A stretch of DNA of 64,000 bases, from contig NW_014577097.1 in assembly GCF_000485595.1 (NCBI RefSeq), forward strand, positions 838,396 to 902,395. The letters run 5' to 3'. The notes under the pieces were generated by a model. That model worked only from the letters and a program-made list of their open reading frames with translations, had not been told where the DNA came from and searched no databases. Below, piece after piece: positions 24,123-35,649 of this stretch (positions are counted from its first letter, which is position 1; the number at the start of each line of letters is the position of its first letter). The stretch is from Priapulus caudatus. Lineage: Eukaryota; Priapulida; Priapulimorpha; Priapulimorphida; Priapulidae. The position numbers were made by a program, and so were the translations under genes.

Positions 24123-27100
24123 CTGAAACAAAACAAAATTATTAAATTCCCAATTAAACTGTTATTTCCCTCAAAACTTTTCTCTGAGTTGTTGGCAAAA
24201 ATTAAATTAAATATTATTCAAAATGAAAATAACATGAATGGTACAGTATCTATATCGGCTGGCATTCCAGCATTTTTTAATAAAACAGGTAACTCAAAAC
24301 TTAATCTCTAAAGGTGCAATGGCCCTGTACATTGTAATCATTCGGGAGAGTTTATGCAAACATATTTAACAAACTTCCTTTTTTGACTTCTTATAAAGAG
24401 CTACATTCTTCTATTTAAAAAAAGTAGCACTTTACCTCTAAAGGCACGTCTGCCATCCTCTAACAAGTACTGCCTCCTGACCATAATCCTGATTGGTACA
24501 CCTTCTTCATCTAACATGCTCCTCCACTCTGCCATCTGTTCCTTTAAGTCCGTGTCAGACCTTTTAGTGCATTGAAATAAATGCTTTTGATGTTCATCCA
24601 TTATTTTTGTTCAATAAAAAAAAGTGTCTCGATATAATGTGCAAAGTAAGCAAGAATTTGCAGTACATCATGTCTAGATAAAACAAATTAACAAAACCGA
24701 AGATATGTGGAAAGAGGGCATTTACAGGAGTAGAATTTTCGATGGCTCCATTTGTTAAGACACCATGCAAACACCATTAATGTCCTGTCCGGTTTGGTCA
24801 AAATCCGTTCGTTAGTTCTTGTCTTCTTGAGCAGATAAATGACTGTCAATACGCAAAGTCCTGAGTACATAAATTTCTATTATATGGGGATTAATTTGGG
24901 GGTGCCCTTTGAGGGCAGGGCCACAATTTTAACAACTGCAAGTCCCAAATGTGCACAGCTCTTGAAAAGAAGATATAACTTTAGTAGGTATATGGGGTTC
25001 CATTAGCTACAAAGTATTTACATGGGGACATCCCCCTCTTGAGGGAAAGGGCCACCATTTTAACAAAGTTTGGTCCATATAGGATCAGGGAGCAATTAAG
25101 GGCAATTAAATGGAGCGAATTTTTAAAATCAACATTTCTCCCCCTTTATCGTTTAATGAGTTTTATTTTGGCAATTACAAATAGTTACATGCTCATGCTA
25201 ATTAATTAAATAACTTAACTGATTACGCATGAGCGTATTTTTGAGCCCATCATTATTTTATGCATCACCATGACAATAAAGTCAATACAGGTAGAAGACA
25301 ATAATTTTAATTTTTAATCTTATCTTATTGTATTTACTTTTAATATATCTTTCTTAATACCTATTGTCTCGTGGGTCACATATACTTACAGAGTTGTCAC
25401 TGCATATTCTTGCACACTTAATAATTCCTCCAGTTCTTCGTCATCATTGCTGTCATGACCTCCTTCCTCATAGATCGCATCAAGGTAGGCTCTGATAAAA
25501 TGGATAAAATATAAAAAATTATATATAGTTTGGGGAAAAAAAGGAATCACAAAGATGAGAAACTGCATTCTAAATATCATTAATTATGTGTAGAATCAAA
25601 TTATATAATATACTTTAGAAGCTAAACCTTGCTTTACAGACGATAACAACAACGTATCCAATGGAATACACACTTATATGTACTACCGGTACATACGGTA
25701 AATATTGTCGAAGTCTTGGCAATAGACAAACATGAATGTGTATTATAAGATCTCTCTAAACTGAACTTTCCACGCTGTAACCACGTTGCACGGTCGCATC
25801 AATGATGCCAACATGGCCGCCTTTGTTTTGATGACGTCACGTGCAAGGGGTCTATATATTGTTTACAACTGATACAGGGCTACGCGTGTAATGTTCTATT
25901 GTTGAGGTATCGTTTTGGCGGGAAGGAGCACTCTCTGGATTCTAGGAATAAAGGTGGTGGTTGAGTTTCACATATCTGCGTCCTCTAATTTATTGGAGTA
26001 AGAGTGATGTGAGGTAAAAATATCTACTCTAATTCATGCACTAAGAGAGATACAACACTGGCGACGAGGAAAATACTATTTTGGTGAAGGAAATTATCTG
26101 GAATGGAGATAAATAAGATACCGACGTTTGACTGCTACTCTGACCCGGCTACGTGCGGTCCACGCTGGATGCGATGGCTAACAGTGTTCGAACTGTATGC
26201 TGATGGGAAAGGTCTTATCGTTAACGAAGATACGGACAATACTACGAAGCAAAGGAGAAGAGCATTGTTACTTCACTCTGCCGGACTTGATGTGCAGGAC
26301 GTGTTTTCTACATTACCAGCCACCGGAGGAGTCACGGACTATGTTACAGCAGTGACGGCATTGAACACTTATTTCGTGCCCCAAGTAAATTCAGCGTTTG
26401 CGAGACAGACATTTCACCGGATCACTCAGAAACCAGGTGAGACTGTGCAACAATTTGTCACACGTTTGAGGAAGGCGGCGAGAGACTGTAATTTTGGCAG
26501 CGATATTGAGAATCAGATCAGAGACAGTGTGCTGAGCAAGTGCTCGTCGGATTACGTTAGGAGGAAGCTGCTGGAAGAAGGCCAGGCATTGACATTAGGC
26601 CGTGCCATACAAGTGGCAGACCAGTGCGAGATGGTGGAGGGCCAAATGGCGGCACTTTCGACGGCAAATAGCGGCGAAACTGTCAACAGAATCGGTGAGA
26701 GGAGTGGACACTGGAAGCCACAACAACGGAGAGCATGGAGTAAATCCGATAATAAGACTGTTACTGTTAATAGAGATAAGGCTTGTTATAGATGCGGATT
26801 AACTGGTCATTTTGGGAGCGATCCGAAATGTCCAGCAAAAGGTCAGTCATGTAGGAAGTGCAAAGGGAAAGATCATTTTGCTAAAGTGTGTAGGACAAAG
26901 TCTAGGTCGGGGGTAAATTTAGTTAGTGAAAGTCCTAATGACCCCTGTAATTCAGATTATGCATTCACTGTGTCTGGTTGTAAATCAAGTATGCTTACGA
27001 CATGTGTTGGTGGTGCGGATTTAGCAATGTTGGTGGATTCAGGTGCGACCAGTAACATCGTCGATGAGGAAACCTGGGAGGAATTAAAATCTAGAAAGAT

Positions 27101-30100
27101 AAAGTGCAAGTCTGTGGCTAGTACTACAGTGAGGAAACTGTTCCCCTATGGCTCTGATAAACCATTGCCAGTAAAGGGAAGGTTTGACTGTGTTATTCAG
27201 GCCGGGGGAAAAGTCGCTGAAGCTGAGTTCCTGGTAATTAAAGGGAAAGGTGTACCGTTGCTTGGTAGAGATACGGCGACGAAGTTAGGTGTCCTGAAAA
27301 TTGGCATTGAGATTGCAGCACTAAGCGATGTAGCCAGTGATATCCAACGACTGTATCCGGATGTGTTCCACGGTGTTGGAAAATTGAAAACTAGGCAAGT
27401 AATTATCCACATTGATCACACTGTACCGCCAGTAGCACAACCCTTGAGGCGAACCCCATTCAATTTGAGGGATAAGGTAGATGGAAAGATAAAAGAATTA
27501 CTGGATCTAGACATCATTGAACCAGTCGATGGTCCCACACCTTGGGTAAATCCAGTCGTAGTCGTCCCGAAAGCGGCAGGTGACATAAGGCTGTGTCTTG
27601 ATATGCGTAGAGCAAATGAGGCAGTTATTCGTGGCAGATACCCCATACCCACCGTGGATAAACTGCTGCAAAATATGAATGGGTCAAAAGTGTTCAGCAG
27701 ATTAGATTTAAAGTGGGGTTATCACCAGTTGGAGCTGTCTCCAGAGTGTTGCGAAATCACCACATTCGCCACTCATTCAGGGCTGTATCGCTATAAAAGA
27801 TGATTGTTTGGTGTATGTTCCGCCAGCGAGCAATATCAACACGAGATAGCAACAGCGTTAGCAGGCATCGAGGGTGTGGGAAATATCTCTGACGATATCA
27901 TAGTGCATGGACCTAATAAAGAAACACATGATAGACAGCTACATGCAGTTATGAAACGGCTGCAGTCCAGCGGACTAACACTGAATCCCGACAAATGTCA
28001 ATTTGATATGGATCAGCTTGTATTCATGGGGATACTACTATCCGAGAAGGGTATAGGTCCTACTGAGGACAGGGTAAAAGCTGTGATGGAAGCGCGAGAG
28101 CCAGCGAGTGCATCAGAGGTGCGAAGCTTTTTAGGTCTAGTGTGTTATAGTGGCAAGTTTATACCGCAGTTCGCGACCATTTCTGAGCCACTGAGGAAAC
28201 TGACTCGTAAGGATGTACCATTCAACTTTGGTCCCGAGCAGAAAGCATCATTCCAGGCTTTGAAGGACATTCTCGCTAAAGCAATAACGTTGGCTTACTT
28301 TGATAAAGATGCCCCCACTAAGGTGATAGCTGATGCTAGTCCAGTTTGTCTAGGTGCTGTGCTAGTACAGGAACATAATGGGAAGTTCGTACCAGTATGT
28401 TATGCGAGTCGTAGTTTGAGCGACTGTGAACGTAGATATTCACAGACAGAGCGTGAAGCGCTGGGTCTAGTTTGGGCATGCGAGAGATTTCATGCGTACA
28501 TATATGGTATGGAATTTGATTTAGTGACGGATCATAAACCATTAGAGGCTATCTACAGCCCGCGTTCCCAGCCGTGTGCGCGAATTGAAAGATGGGTGCT
28601 ACGTCTCCAACCGTATACGTTCAAAGTAGTGTATGTACCAGGACCAAAGAATATAGCAGATTCATTGTCACGCCTTCTAAGTGGTAAGGCCAGTGCACCA
28701 GGGCATGTACATGGTGCAGAGGAATATGTGCGGTTTGTTGCCAGCAATGCGACACCAAGAGCGTTAACTACACGTGAGGTAGAACAAATGTCCGCAGCTG
28801 ACGACGAACTAATCGTATTACGAGAAGCAATAAAGACGGGTCGATTTGAGAAATGCAAAGCGTTTGCACCAATAGTGGCAGAATTATGCGTGATTGGACA
28901 GTTGGTGCTACGAGGTACTCGTATTGTATTACCAAGTAAGTTACGACCACAAGTGCTAGCTTTGGCACACGAAGGGAATTTAGGTGTGGTCGGGACAAAA
29001 CAGAATCTAAGAAGCAAAGTGTGGTGGCCAGGCATGGATAGAGCTGCCGATAAGTATTGTAGATCGTGTCATGGTTGTCAGTTAGTCGCGGATGGACCCT
29101 GGCAGGATGTCGCTATCGACTAGCTGGGACCATTTCCATCGGGACATTCGATACTTGTCGTAGTTGACTACTATAGTCGGTTCTATGAATACGATATCCT
29201 AAACTCTACCCTGGCTGTAAAGATAATCGATAGTTTGGAGGAGATATTCAGTCGTCATAGACTCCCTATCACTATCAAGTCAGATAACGGATCTCAGTTT
29301 CGTTCTGAAGAGTTCCTGGAGTATTGTGATTAAAATCGGATCACGGCCCTCAAGGTTACTGCAAAATGGGCGCAAGCAAATAGCGAGGTAGAACGCCAGA
29401 ATAAGTTGCTGATGACAAAAATTCGTATCGCTCAGGCAGAAGGGTTAGACTGGAAAAGGGAACTCAGGAAGTATGTGACGAAATACCGTGGCATTGACCA
29501 TCATACTACAGGGAGAAGTCCAGCTGAACTCTTGTTTAATCGTAAAGTGAGAGGGAAATTACCAGATTTCCAGGCAGACAGTCGTATGTGTGTGTGAAGT
29601 TATGTATTATCATAAGTGAGATGGTAGGCCTACATGTATGAAAAAAAGTACCAAAAATATTTCTGTAATCACACTCACTGATACGATGAACAGGCTGTAG
29701 TAAAGCTTGCAGTGCTTTGATCAGATGCAGTCCCACAGCTCCGAGTGGAGCGAGGATGAGCTGATGGTGAAGGGCTTGTAGTGCTGCTGAGGCTTACAGC
29801 AGGTAAATTATCATCATCAGTGTTGGCCTACACGTAGCGACCAAAAATATGTTTTTAATGAACAAGGCAAACCCTCTCAAAACACAAGTGAAATATTCCT
29901 ATTGATTTTACACACAGCAGGTGCCCTTAATAAGGTAATCAAGGTTGCCTGTGGAACAACCCAAATTACACAAATTGTAATATTTGGTTCAACCATTTGG
30001 TTAAATACTGTATCATACGGGCAAATCATGGTATCGAAGTTCATCATGCAACATATACCAGCTGGCAAGTTGATGTCTTTGTGGTGAACTTTTAATTTTT

Positions 30101-31816
30101 GATGGTTTAAACGTTAATCGCATTACTTCATCGATCTTGTCTGGGAACCAGAAATTGTGCTAACGTAATGTGTTAATCTTCCCCTCCCAAATCCCAGCTT
30201 GTGCACACCCATGAAAAAGTCTGCATTTTATTCATCTTGAAGTCAACGAGAAGCAAATAAATTACATTAAGTATTACATGCATACATCAAAGGTTTTAGT
30301 GTCGAGGGCCAAGATTCTACAGGGAATGACTTTAATATCAAAGTGGTTTTTTTCAATTTGATGCTAAATGTAAATCTTTTATAAGTTAAATGCAATGTAA
30401 GTAATTATCTAATTAAGACGTGAACTCACTAGATTCTTGACAGGCGTTTGCTTAGTTTGGATGTACAGCTTGCCCTGCCCACAAATGCTGAGCACCTCTT
30501 CTCCACTGAATGTAATCGACTGGCTTACCCTCGGCTCTGTCAGCCACTTGCTGCCCGGGAGCATCTGAAAAGAACAATTGAAACAGCAATATACTTCATG
30601 TACTCATGAAATCTGGGCGAATTCACAGTCCCTTGAAAGTCCAACTAAATTTATAATCTAAGGACCTACACATTCTTGACCTTCAGGCTTCACAAGATGA
30701 AGCCAATTTTCTAATGAGCAAAACACCATGATTTATTTTTCCAAGTTCCAGTAACTAGTTTATACTATTTCCAGTTCTCAATCCATAGCCCGCTATTGTT
30801 GCTAATATATCACTTGCTAAGCTGTGCTATTGTTGACTATTATCACAAAACAGTGCTTCACTTGTATTTTACACTGTCTAATATAATTGTCTGCCCACAC
30901 GCATACATGTGCACATATTACAGAATGGTGTATTGTATCACACATTAACATTTGTTAATCGAAAATCCTCCTTCCTGTTCAGTTATGATGAGAGGAGGGA
31001 TTATGCTATTTATGACCCTTGAAGGATTTTTGCATGCACCAGCCATTACATTAATTCAATGCTGAACAAGGGATTAGCTTCCTCCACCTCATCAGCAGAC
31101 ATGATTTACCTTAAGGTATTTGAATTCTAGATCTGGGATGGTTTCCCAGAAACATGACTGTATGTCTGCCTCCACCTCATCAGCAGACATGTCTTTAGAC
31201 AACTTCACGTTGCCAGTCAGCCCACTGATGGTAAATTCCGTCATCTTGGATGGCGTTGGTACATGAATTGTTCCATTCCCTTGTACAGTTGGATTCACCA
31301 TGCACACAACCATCTTTGTGATAGCCTTGCTTGAGGGGAAGCGCTTCTTCTTGGAAGGCTGGGCAGCAACAGCAGCAGAACGCTGCTTCTTCTTCTGTGG
31401 CTTCTTTGTGAACAGAGATGGCCGCATAACTGATGGCTGGAGAAAAAAAAATTTCTTTATTAAATGAATTGGTGTTTTTGTAGTCTAATTATCATTTTAT
31501 CTACTACTCATTGATCTAATCCATTTCATCTAAGTAATGTAGTGTAACAATTTCATTTAATTTTCCTTGATCATTTATGAAAGATATTGACTAGTCTTGG
31601 TTGAAACTACAGAATAAGAATGCCATGGATTCTGCCATGATTCAATGTGCCGCTCGATACATAAGATTATTTCAGCATCTTGGAAAAAACTTCACCATTT
31701 AACCACTGAAAGAAAGAAGCAAATAGATATTGCTTCAGCGCAATCTTCAGCAAACATCTAACACTACATATGGGACCGTAATCATTGTTCTATGCGACAC
31801 GGGCCGCGCACCTAGC

Positions 31817-31867
<51 letters not shown>

Positions 31868-33589
31868 ATTTATATAATATGGTAGCGGGCTATAGCTGCT
31901 AGCAGAAATATTTGGCGCAGCTTCTCAGTTGTGATGTTCAACACACTTGGTAAACCAGGTTGGCCAATTTTGAGACAGAAAACACTTAATATTTCCGAAT
32001 TTCGTCAATATTGTACTAAACTATTTTAACATCTAATATTAATGTTGATTCATATTTCAAGCCATTACTCTGTAAAAGAAGGAATCTTAGGAAAGAAATG
32101 AATCTTATATTAGCCAAAATTCATCTTTATTTTTAAACAATGCATGGTTATTAGATTTTTACAACATATACATAAATTTATGTAATAATAATTAGATTAA
32201 ATATTTAATAAACATAAGGTCATTATAGACATACATTATACATTTGTTCGCAAATGCAGACGTTATAACTCCGCTTTGCTAATCTGAGGGTGCGGGTTTA
32301 TTACCCATTACTGGGGCCTGCGTCAGCTTGGTCTAATTATACATACATCTTCTCAATTCCCCAAAACAGCAAATGCTGCTGACATGCTAAAAAGAGGGTG
32401 AAGGCAGGAAGTATGACCATTTTGTTTGTTACATTTTGTTTGTTACATTTTGCATAGAAATGCTACTGCTTGAAAATTCCAAGTATATATTCATTTTGAA
32501 AATTTATAATTTTACTTACCTGATCAGCAAAATCATCATCAGAACTGTAGACTGTGTGTGTCGACGGGCCAGCACCATCTGACGACGGGCCAGCACCATC
32601 TGACGACGGGCCAACACCAGCTGACGTCGGGCCTGCACCATCTGACGATGGGCCAGCACCATCTGACGACGGGCCAGCACCAGCTGACGACGGGCCAGCA
32701 GATGGAGATAAAATCTTAAAAAGAAAAGAATGGGCATGCATACCTACATAATGACAATTGGAAAAATATTATAAAACATATACATATAATCGGAATAACA
32801 GAAAAGGATAGACGTGTCACGTGGCTATAGTTGTGCGCCTTTTGGCCTTGTATTTCTAGGTTTTCATCAGGTAGGCCTACATTCGATCTTATTGGCGGGT
32901 AACCCGACCAGGCTGTGTGACTAACGTCAATATACGTTGTATAGGGGGGTATTCTAACCCAGGGTATTCTAACCCTAGCAATACCGTTTCTTGGAGCTAA
33001 TTGGTGGGTTGAATTCATGAATTCCCAATGGATCCTATGCCCATATGCCATGGAACAAACATGGTCAGAAGAAAGATCATAGTCTAGGTGTATACATGTA
33101 CAGTGGGTTGAATTTCACCCTTATCATTTTCCTACATACTACTACTAGTACTATAGCAACTAATTATAATTAGTTGATTTAATCACGCTCCTGAGTAGAA
33201 TTAATGATTATATAATTAGGCCTACGCTTCGTGAAACCGGCCCATGGCATATAATTCGTCACAGTAACCGCCCGTGGCAGTGGAATTACATTGAATTAGA
33301 CTCAAGCACTGATAACTTCTTCGTACCACCTGTTTCAGTGATTGAGTTTGACTCAATGTAATTCCACTGGTCCGGCGGTTAATACTAGATTTAGACTAGT
33401 AGCTGAGACGAATTGTCGAATATGCCAGACTCATAAAATACGAGTTACGACTTTGGACTCTAACAGTAACAAACTTAACGGTGTTTAAGGTCAACTGTTA
33501 GTTTAGATATAACTTAACTTGTTACTTACTTCATTCCTGACCCTCTCCAGGATCGAGATAAAGCGTGACCGCAATTCCTCATCACCCAT
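23986..33589 (-). CDS. G2E3-like HECT-type E3 ubiquitin ligase gene, 3' incomplete
   Basis: Eight exons on the minus strand join in matching phase to give about 410 residues: 33,530-33,589; 32,520-32,714; 31,110-31,436; 30,430-30,564; 29,679-29,827; 25,390-25,491; 24,436-24,560; 23,986-24,122. Order: short N-terminus, Ala/Pro/Ser heptad repeat, basic domain, small folded region, Ser-rich linker, acidic stretch, start of a HECT domain. The HECT call rests on VPIRIMVRRQYLLEDG and VYFVGEAGIDTGGLTREFF, the conserved beginning of HECT domains. HECT proteins transfer ubiquitin through a C-terminal cysteine; that part is not seen here. Intron 5 contains a 3.84-kb Ty3/gypsy fragment. Partial duplicates lie at 9,164-9,288 and 18,903-19,577. 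Confidence 0.8.
24436..24560 (-). CDS. HECT gene exon 7
   Basis: Acceptor CACTAAAAG, donor AGAG|GTAAAG, 125 nt, phase 2 in and phase 1 out, both matching neighbours. It encodes SDTDLKEQMAEWRSMLDE and the first HECT strand region. Duplicated at 9,164-9,288. Confidence 0.85.
25390..25491 (-). CDS. HECT gene exon 6, acidic
   Basis: Acceptor TTTATCAG, donor CTCT|GTAAGT, 102 nt. Acidic peptide (DSNDDEELEELL). Inverted duplicate at 19,479-19,577. Confidence 0.8.
25750..25886 (+). other. Displaced 5' flank of the Ty3/gypsy element
   Basis: 137 bases between the end of HECT intron homology (25,749) and the 5' LTR. Ending in ACGCG, it matches the duplication after the 3' LTR at 37,633, so it was probably the original host sequence left of the element and travelled with it. 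Confidence 0.6.
25882..25886. repeat. Target-site duplication ACGCG (5' side)
   Basis: The same five bases follow the 3' LTR at 37,633-37,637, as expected for a Ty3/gypsy insertion. Confidence 0.8.
25887..26057 (+). repeat. 5' LTR of Ty3/gypsy element 1
   Basis: 171 bp from TGTAATGTTC to GATACAACA (TG...CA ends). It matches 37,469-37,632 with few substitutions and two small indels (2 and 5 bases). Short LTR for a gypsy element. Confidence 0.9.
26059..26070 (+). promoter_or_regulatory. Primer-binding site, tRNA-Ser(GCU)-type
   Basis: TGGCGACGAGGA begins two bases after the LTR. It is complementary to the 3' end (with CCA) of metazoan tRNA-Ser(GCU) as I know that tRNA. It would prime minus-strand DNA synthesis. 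Confidence 0.7.
26103..29594 (+). pseudogene. Ty3/gypsy element 1 gag-pol, broken
   Basis: Gag and pol share one frame from ATG 26,103. Visible: two zinc knuckles at residues ~228-263 (CX2CX4HX6C then CX2CX4HX4C), protease LVDSGATSN near residue 311, reverse transcriptase with SDDIIVHG near 27,890 (Ser instead of the usual aromatic before DD), RNase H (IADASP; TDHKPL), integrase zinc-binding region and integrase core starting after 29,123. Stops: TGA 27,801, TAG 29,121, a TAA near 29,332, TGA 29,595. The integrase His-binding motif reads HEGNLG, lacking the second His. The frame ends at a junction with HECT-gene intron; the C-terminal part lies at 36,848-37,310. Inactive as assembled. Confidence 0.85.
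29679..29827 (-). CDS. HECT gene exon 5, Ser/Thr-rich linker
   Basis: Acceptor CGTGTAG, donor CA|GTGAGTGTG, 149 nt, phase 0 to 2. Low-complexity Ser/Thr/Pro segment. Eight codons shorter than the duplicate at 18,903-19,075, an in-frame difference. Confidence 0.75.
30430..30564 (-). CDS. HECT gene exon 4
   Basis: Acceptor TTTTCAG, donor CTA|GTGAGT, 135 nt, phase 0 both ends, 45 residues including the GQGKLYIQT stretch. Similar short blocks precede the HECT domain in G2E3-like proteins of fish and invertebrates (family knowledge, not searched). Confidence 0.75.
31110..31436 (-). CDS. HECT gene exon 3, basic domain
   Basis: Acceptor TTCTCCAG, donor AAG|GTAAAT, 327 nt, phase 0. 109 residues: Lys/Gln/Arg-rich start (KKPQKKKQR; possible nuclear-localisation signal), then a beta-rich-looking segment ending EFKYLK. 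A 23-bp piece of this exon (ATGTCTGCTGATGAGGTGG region) is repeated in the intron just past the donor. Confidence 0.75.
31818..31880. repeat. (AT)n microsatellite
   Basis: About 60 bases of AT dinucleotides within intron 2 of the HECT gene. Confidence 0.95.
32520..32714 (-). CDS. HECT gene exon 2 with 21-bp coding minisatellite
   Basis: Acceptor TTTTTAAG, donor CAG|GTAAGT, 195 nt, phase 0. It encodes six to seven copies of a heptad of the form GPSSDGA (variants GPSSAGA, GPTSAGV), then an acidic end (YSSDDDFADQ). All three frames stay open through the array, so the assignment relies on splice sites and phase. Confidence 0.7.
33278..33369. repeat. Hairpin, ~92 bp
   Basis: CAGTGGAATTACATTGA at 33,278 pairs with TCAATGTAATTCCACTG ending 33,369, with further imperfect pairing inward (ACTCAA / TTGAGT). 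MITE-like, in intron 1 of the HECT gene. Confidence 0.65.
33530..33589 (-). CDS. HECT gene exon 1 with start codon
   Basis: ATG at 33,589-33,587, 20 codons (MGDEELRSRFISILERVRNE), strong donor GAA|GTAAGT. The helical, charged N-terminus fits; the start was chosen because it is the first ATG ahead of a strong in-phase donor. A 10-N gap lies 170 bases upstream. Confidence 0.65.
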
Positions 33590-33754
33590 ATTTTGATCGA
33601 TATCGTTTTCCTAAATGCTCAGCAGACCACAATCCACATGCATCCACATCAGTGATCCACATCCATGCACGCGCGCCCTCATGTATGCATTTATTTTTTA
33701 TTTTTTGATCTTTATCTATTTAACTATTTTTTTCCCCATTTGGCAATTAACGCA

Positions 33755-33764
33755 NNNNNNNNNN
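33755..33764. other. Assembly gap (10 N)
   Basis: Run of 10 N upstream of the HECT gene start. Confidence 0.99.
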
Positions 33765-33769
33765 CGTAT

Positions 33770-35640
33770 TGGTCACACACAGTCAAGCGTATATCCTTCT
33801 GGCACTTCAAGTTACGAAAGACCACGTGTTTTGCTTCGTATACTGCCTTTGTCTCACTTTGTAAATCCGTCTTATAATAGGCCTCTCCTACAACATTAGT
33901 AAATAATCAAATAAAATGCCATTGAACGCCGCGTTATTGATGTAGAACAAAACGCGCGCCTGTTTTATGTAGCAATATAACTGTTATTCTAAATATCGCA
34001 TTTAATATCATCCTAAAATCACACGCCATTTAACGACGTAAGGTCATGCACATAATATATCACGAAACTAAATATACTGATATCATATATAAGAAACATA
34101 CGTTTACCAATGAAGTCACTGAACGTCCGTCTGTGTTCTCGTATTGACTGATGTTACAAACGTCAATGGTCGTGATTATATATACCTGGCTGTTATATGA
34201 AAGCCCTGGGCTGATATCCTGAACTCGGTAACTTGTCTGATCTCCTGATACCAGGACACCAAAGCTGGGTCGTTTTCCCTAAATAATTACAAAAGCAACT
34301 GTGCAACTCGCCACAAACATTGCCTGGAAACTATGCTCGTGGTCTCTCCGGTGGGCTTGTGCTTAAGTTGGCATCCGTACTGTGTAGGGTTGATTGACTG
34401 TTATTTCTACCAAAGGCAGGATTAACGCCTTGTAAACAAGCACTAACAACAAATCAGTGTATACGTAAGTGTTCTTACGCAACACAAGCAATCCTGCATC
34501 TCTGACTTATTGACTCGGAGGCTCTCACAAACACCCTGCACAAGCCTTTTTATGTATCTCATTTCACGTATATTAAATAATGCAGTGACACCTGCAAACG
34601 CATATTTTACAACTGCGTACGTAGGTAACGGTCCTTGGAGTATGCATGGTGTTTTTAAGCCATTTATTCGTGATTTAGCGGATGGCTATAATGATGAGGA
34701 TATAGCGTAGTTCAGTCTTCACAGCTTGCTCGGGCACCACCTTATTGTTGTGGTTATACAAAGACGGTAAGCATACAGTTACTCGCCGTGCTTAGGGAAA
34801 ACGTCTAGGACAAGTTGTAGAGCCAAAATCCTGAACATATCGACCTACTGCACTTAATTCTTAGCATAGAGTCGCAATAAAGAAACGAAATACCTAAGGC
34901 CGGGTAAACAATATTGGGACAAAAACAATTTGAAAGATTGTATGATTTTCATGTTAGTCAAATGTCTTCATAAATATACATTGTTAGAAAATGCGCCCAA
35001 GTTACTATAAATATTATGCGTTGTCTGCGGTGCTTCAATGGTGACGTCATTAGCACGCGCTATTCAGAATGTGGGCGCGAGCCATTCTAACCTGCATGCG
35101 CGCAGCTACGACAACAGCAGCCATTTCGAAGTAGTTACGTACTTGATATTTACTAAAATCGCTGTTAAAAGGCGTACTTCTTCTTTTAGTACTATCCTTT
35201 TAAAGAACGCTGATTCTAATCAGCATAGCTGTAATGGTACTTCTTTACTTTTTAGGTCTATTTCCTTTTAAAAGCCAGCTGGATTCTTCGCAACAAAATG
35301 CTTAAAAACACCTACTGCGAGCATACTTGCCGAAATGTTCTCATTAAGCCAGAAATGTTGTATAGCATTTTGAAGACTGAGTTTTGGCATATAGATTTAT
35401 CAACATATCGATCATGTCGAGGAAATCACCCTGTCGAACGACAGCAGAAAGATAAACTCATCAATCTAAATATATATATATATGCAATATCCAATACATA
35501 GTAGCGTGTATCTAAATATAGTATAAAAATGTATGACGGTTGTATAATATTGTTGATTAATATTATCCGTTGTCCATATTCTAATAAAATCTGTTGAATT
35601 CACTCTGGAATTCTGTCTAAGCCTACTGCATTATGGGGCG
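33770..35640. other. Non-coding stretch, upstream of the HECT gene
   Basis: No recognisable gene or mobile element. Open frames are short (under 80 codons) and lack splice or family support. Any promoter of the HECT gene should be in its left part, but I see no diagnostic motif. Confidence 0.4.
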
Positions 35641-35649
35641 CCCAAAGTG

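Noticed and set aside
28553-29035. 160-residue minus-strand frame
   Set aside because: It is the shadow of the gypsy pol gene on the plus strand.
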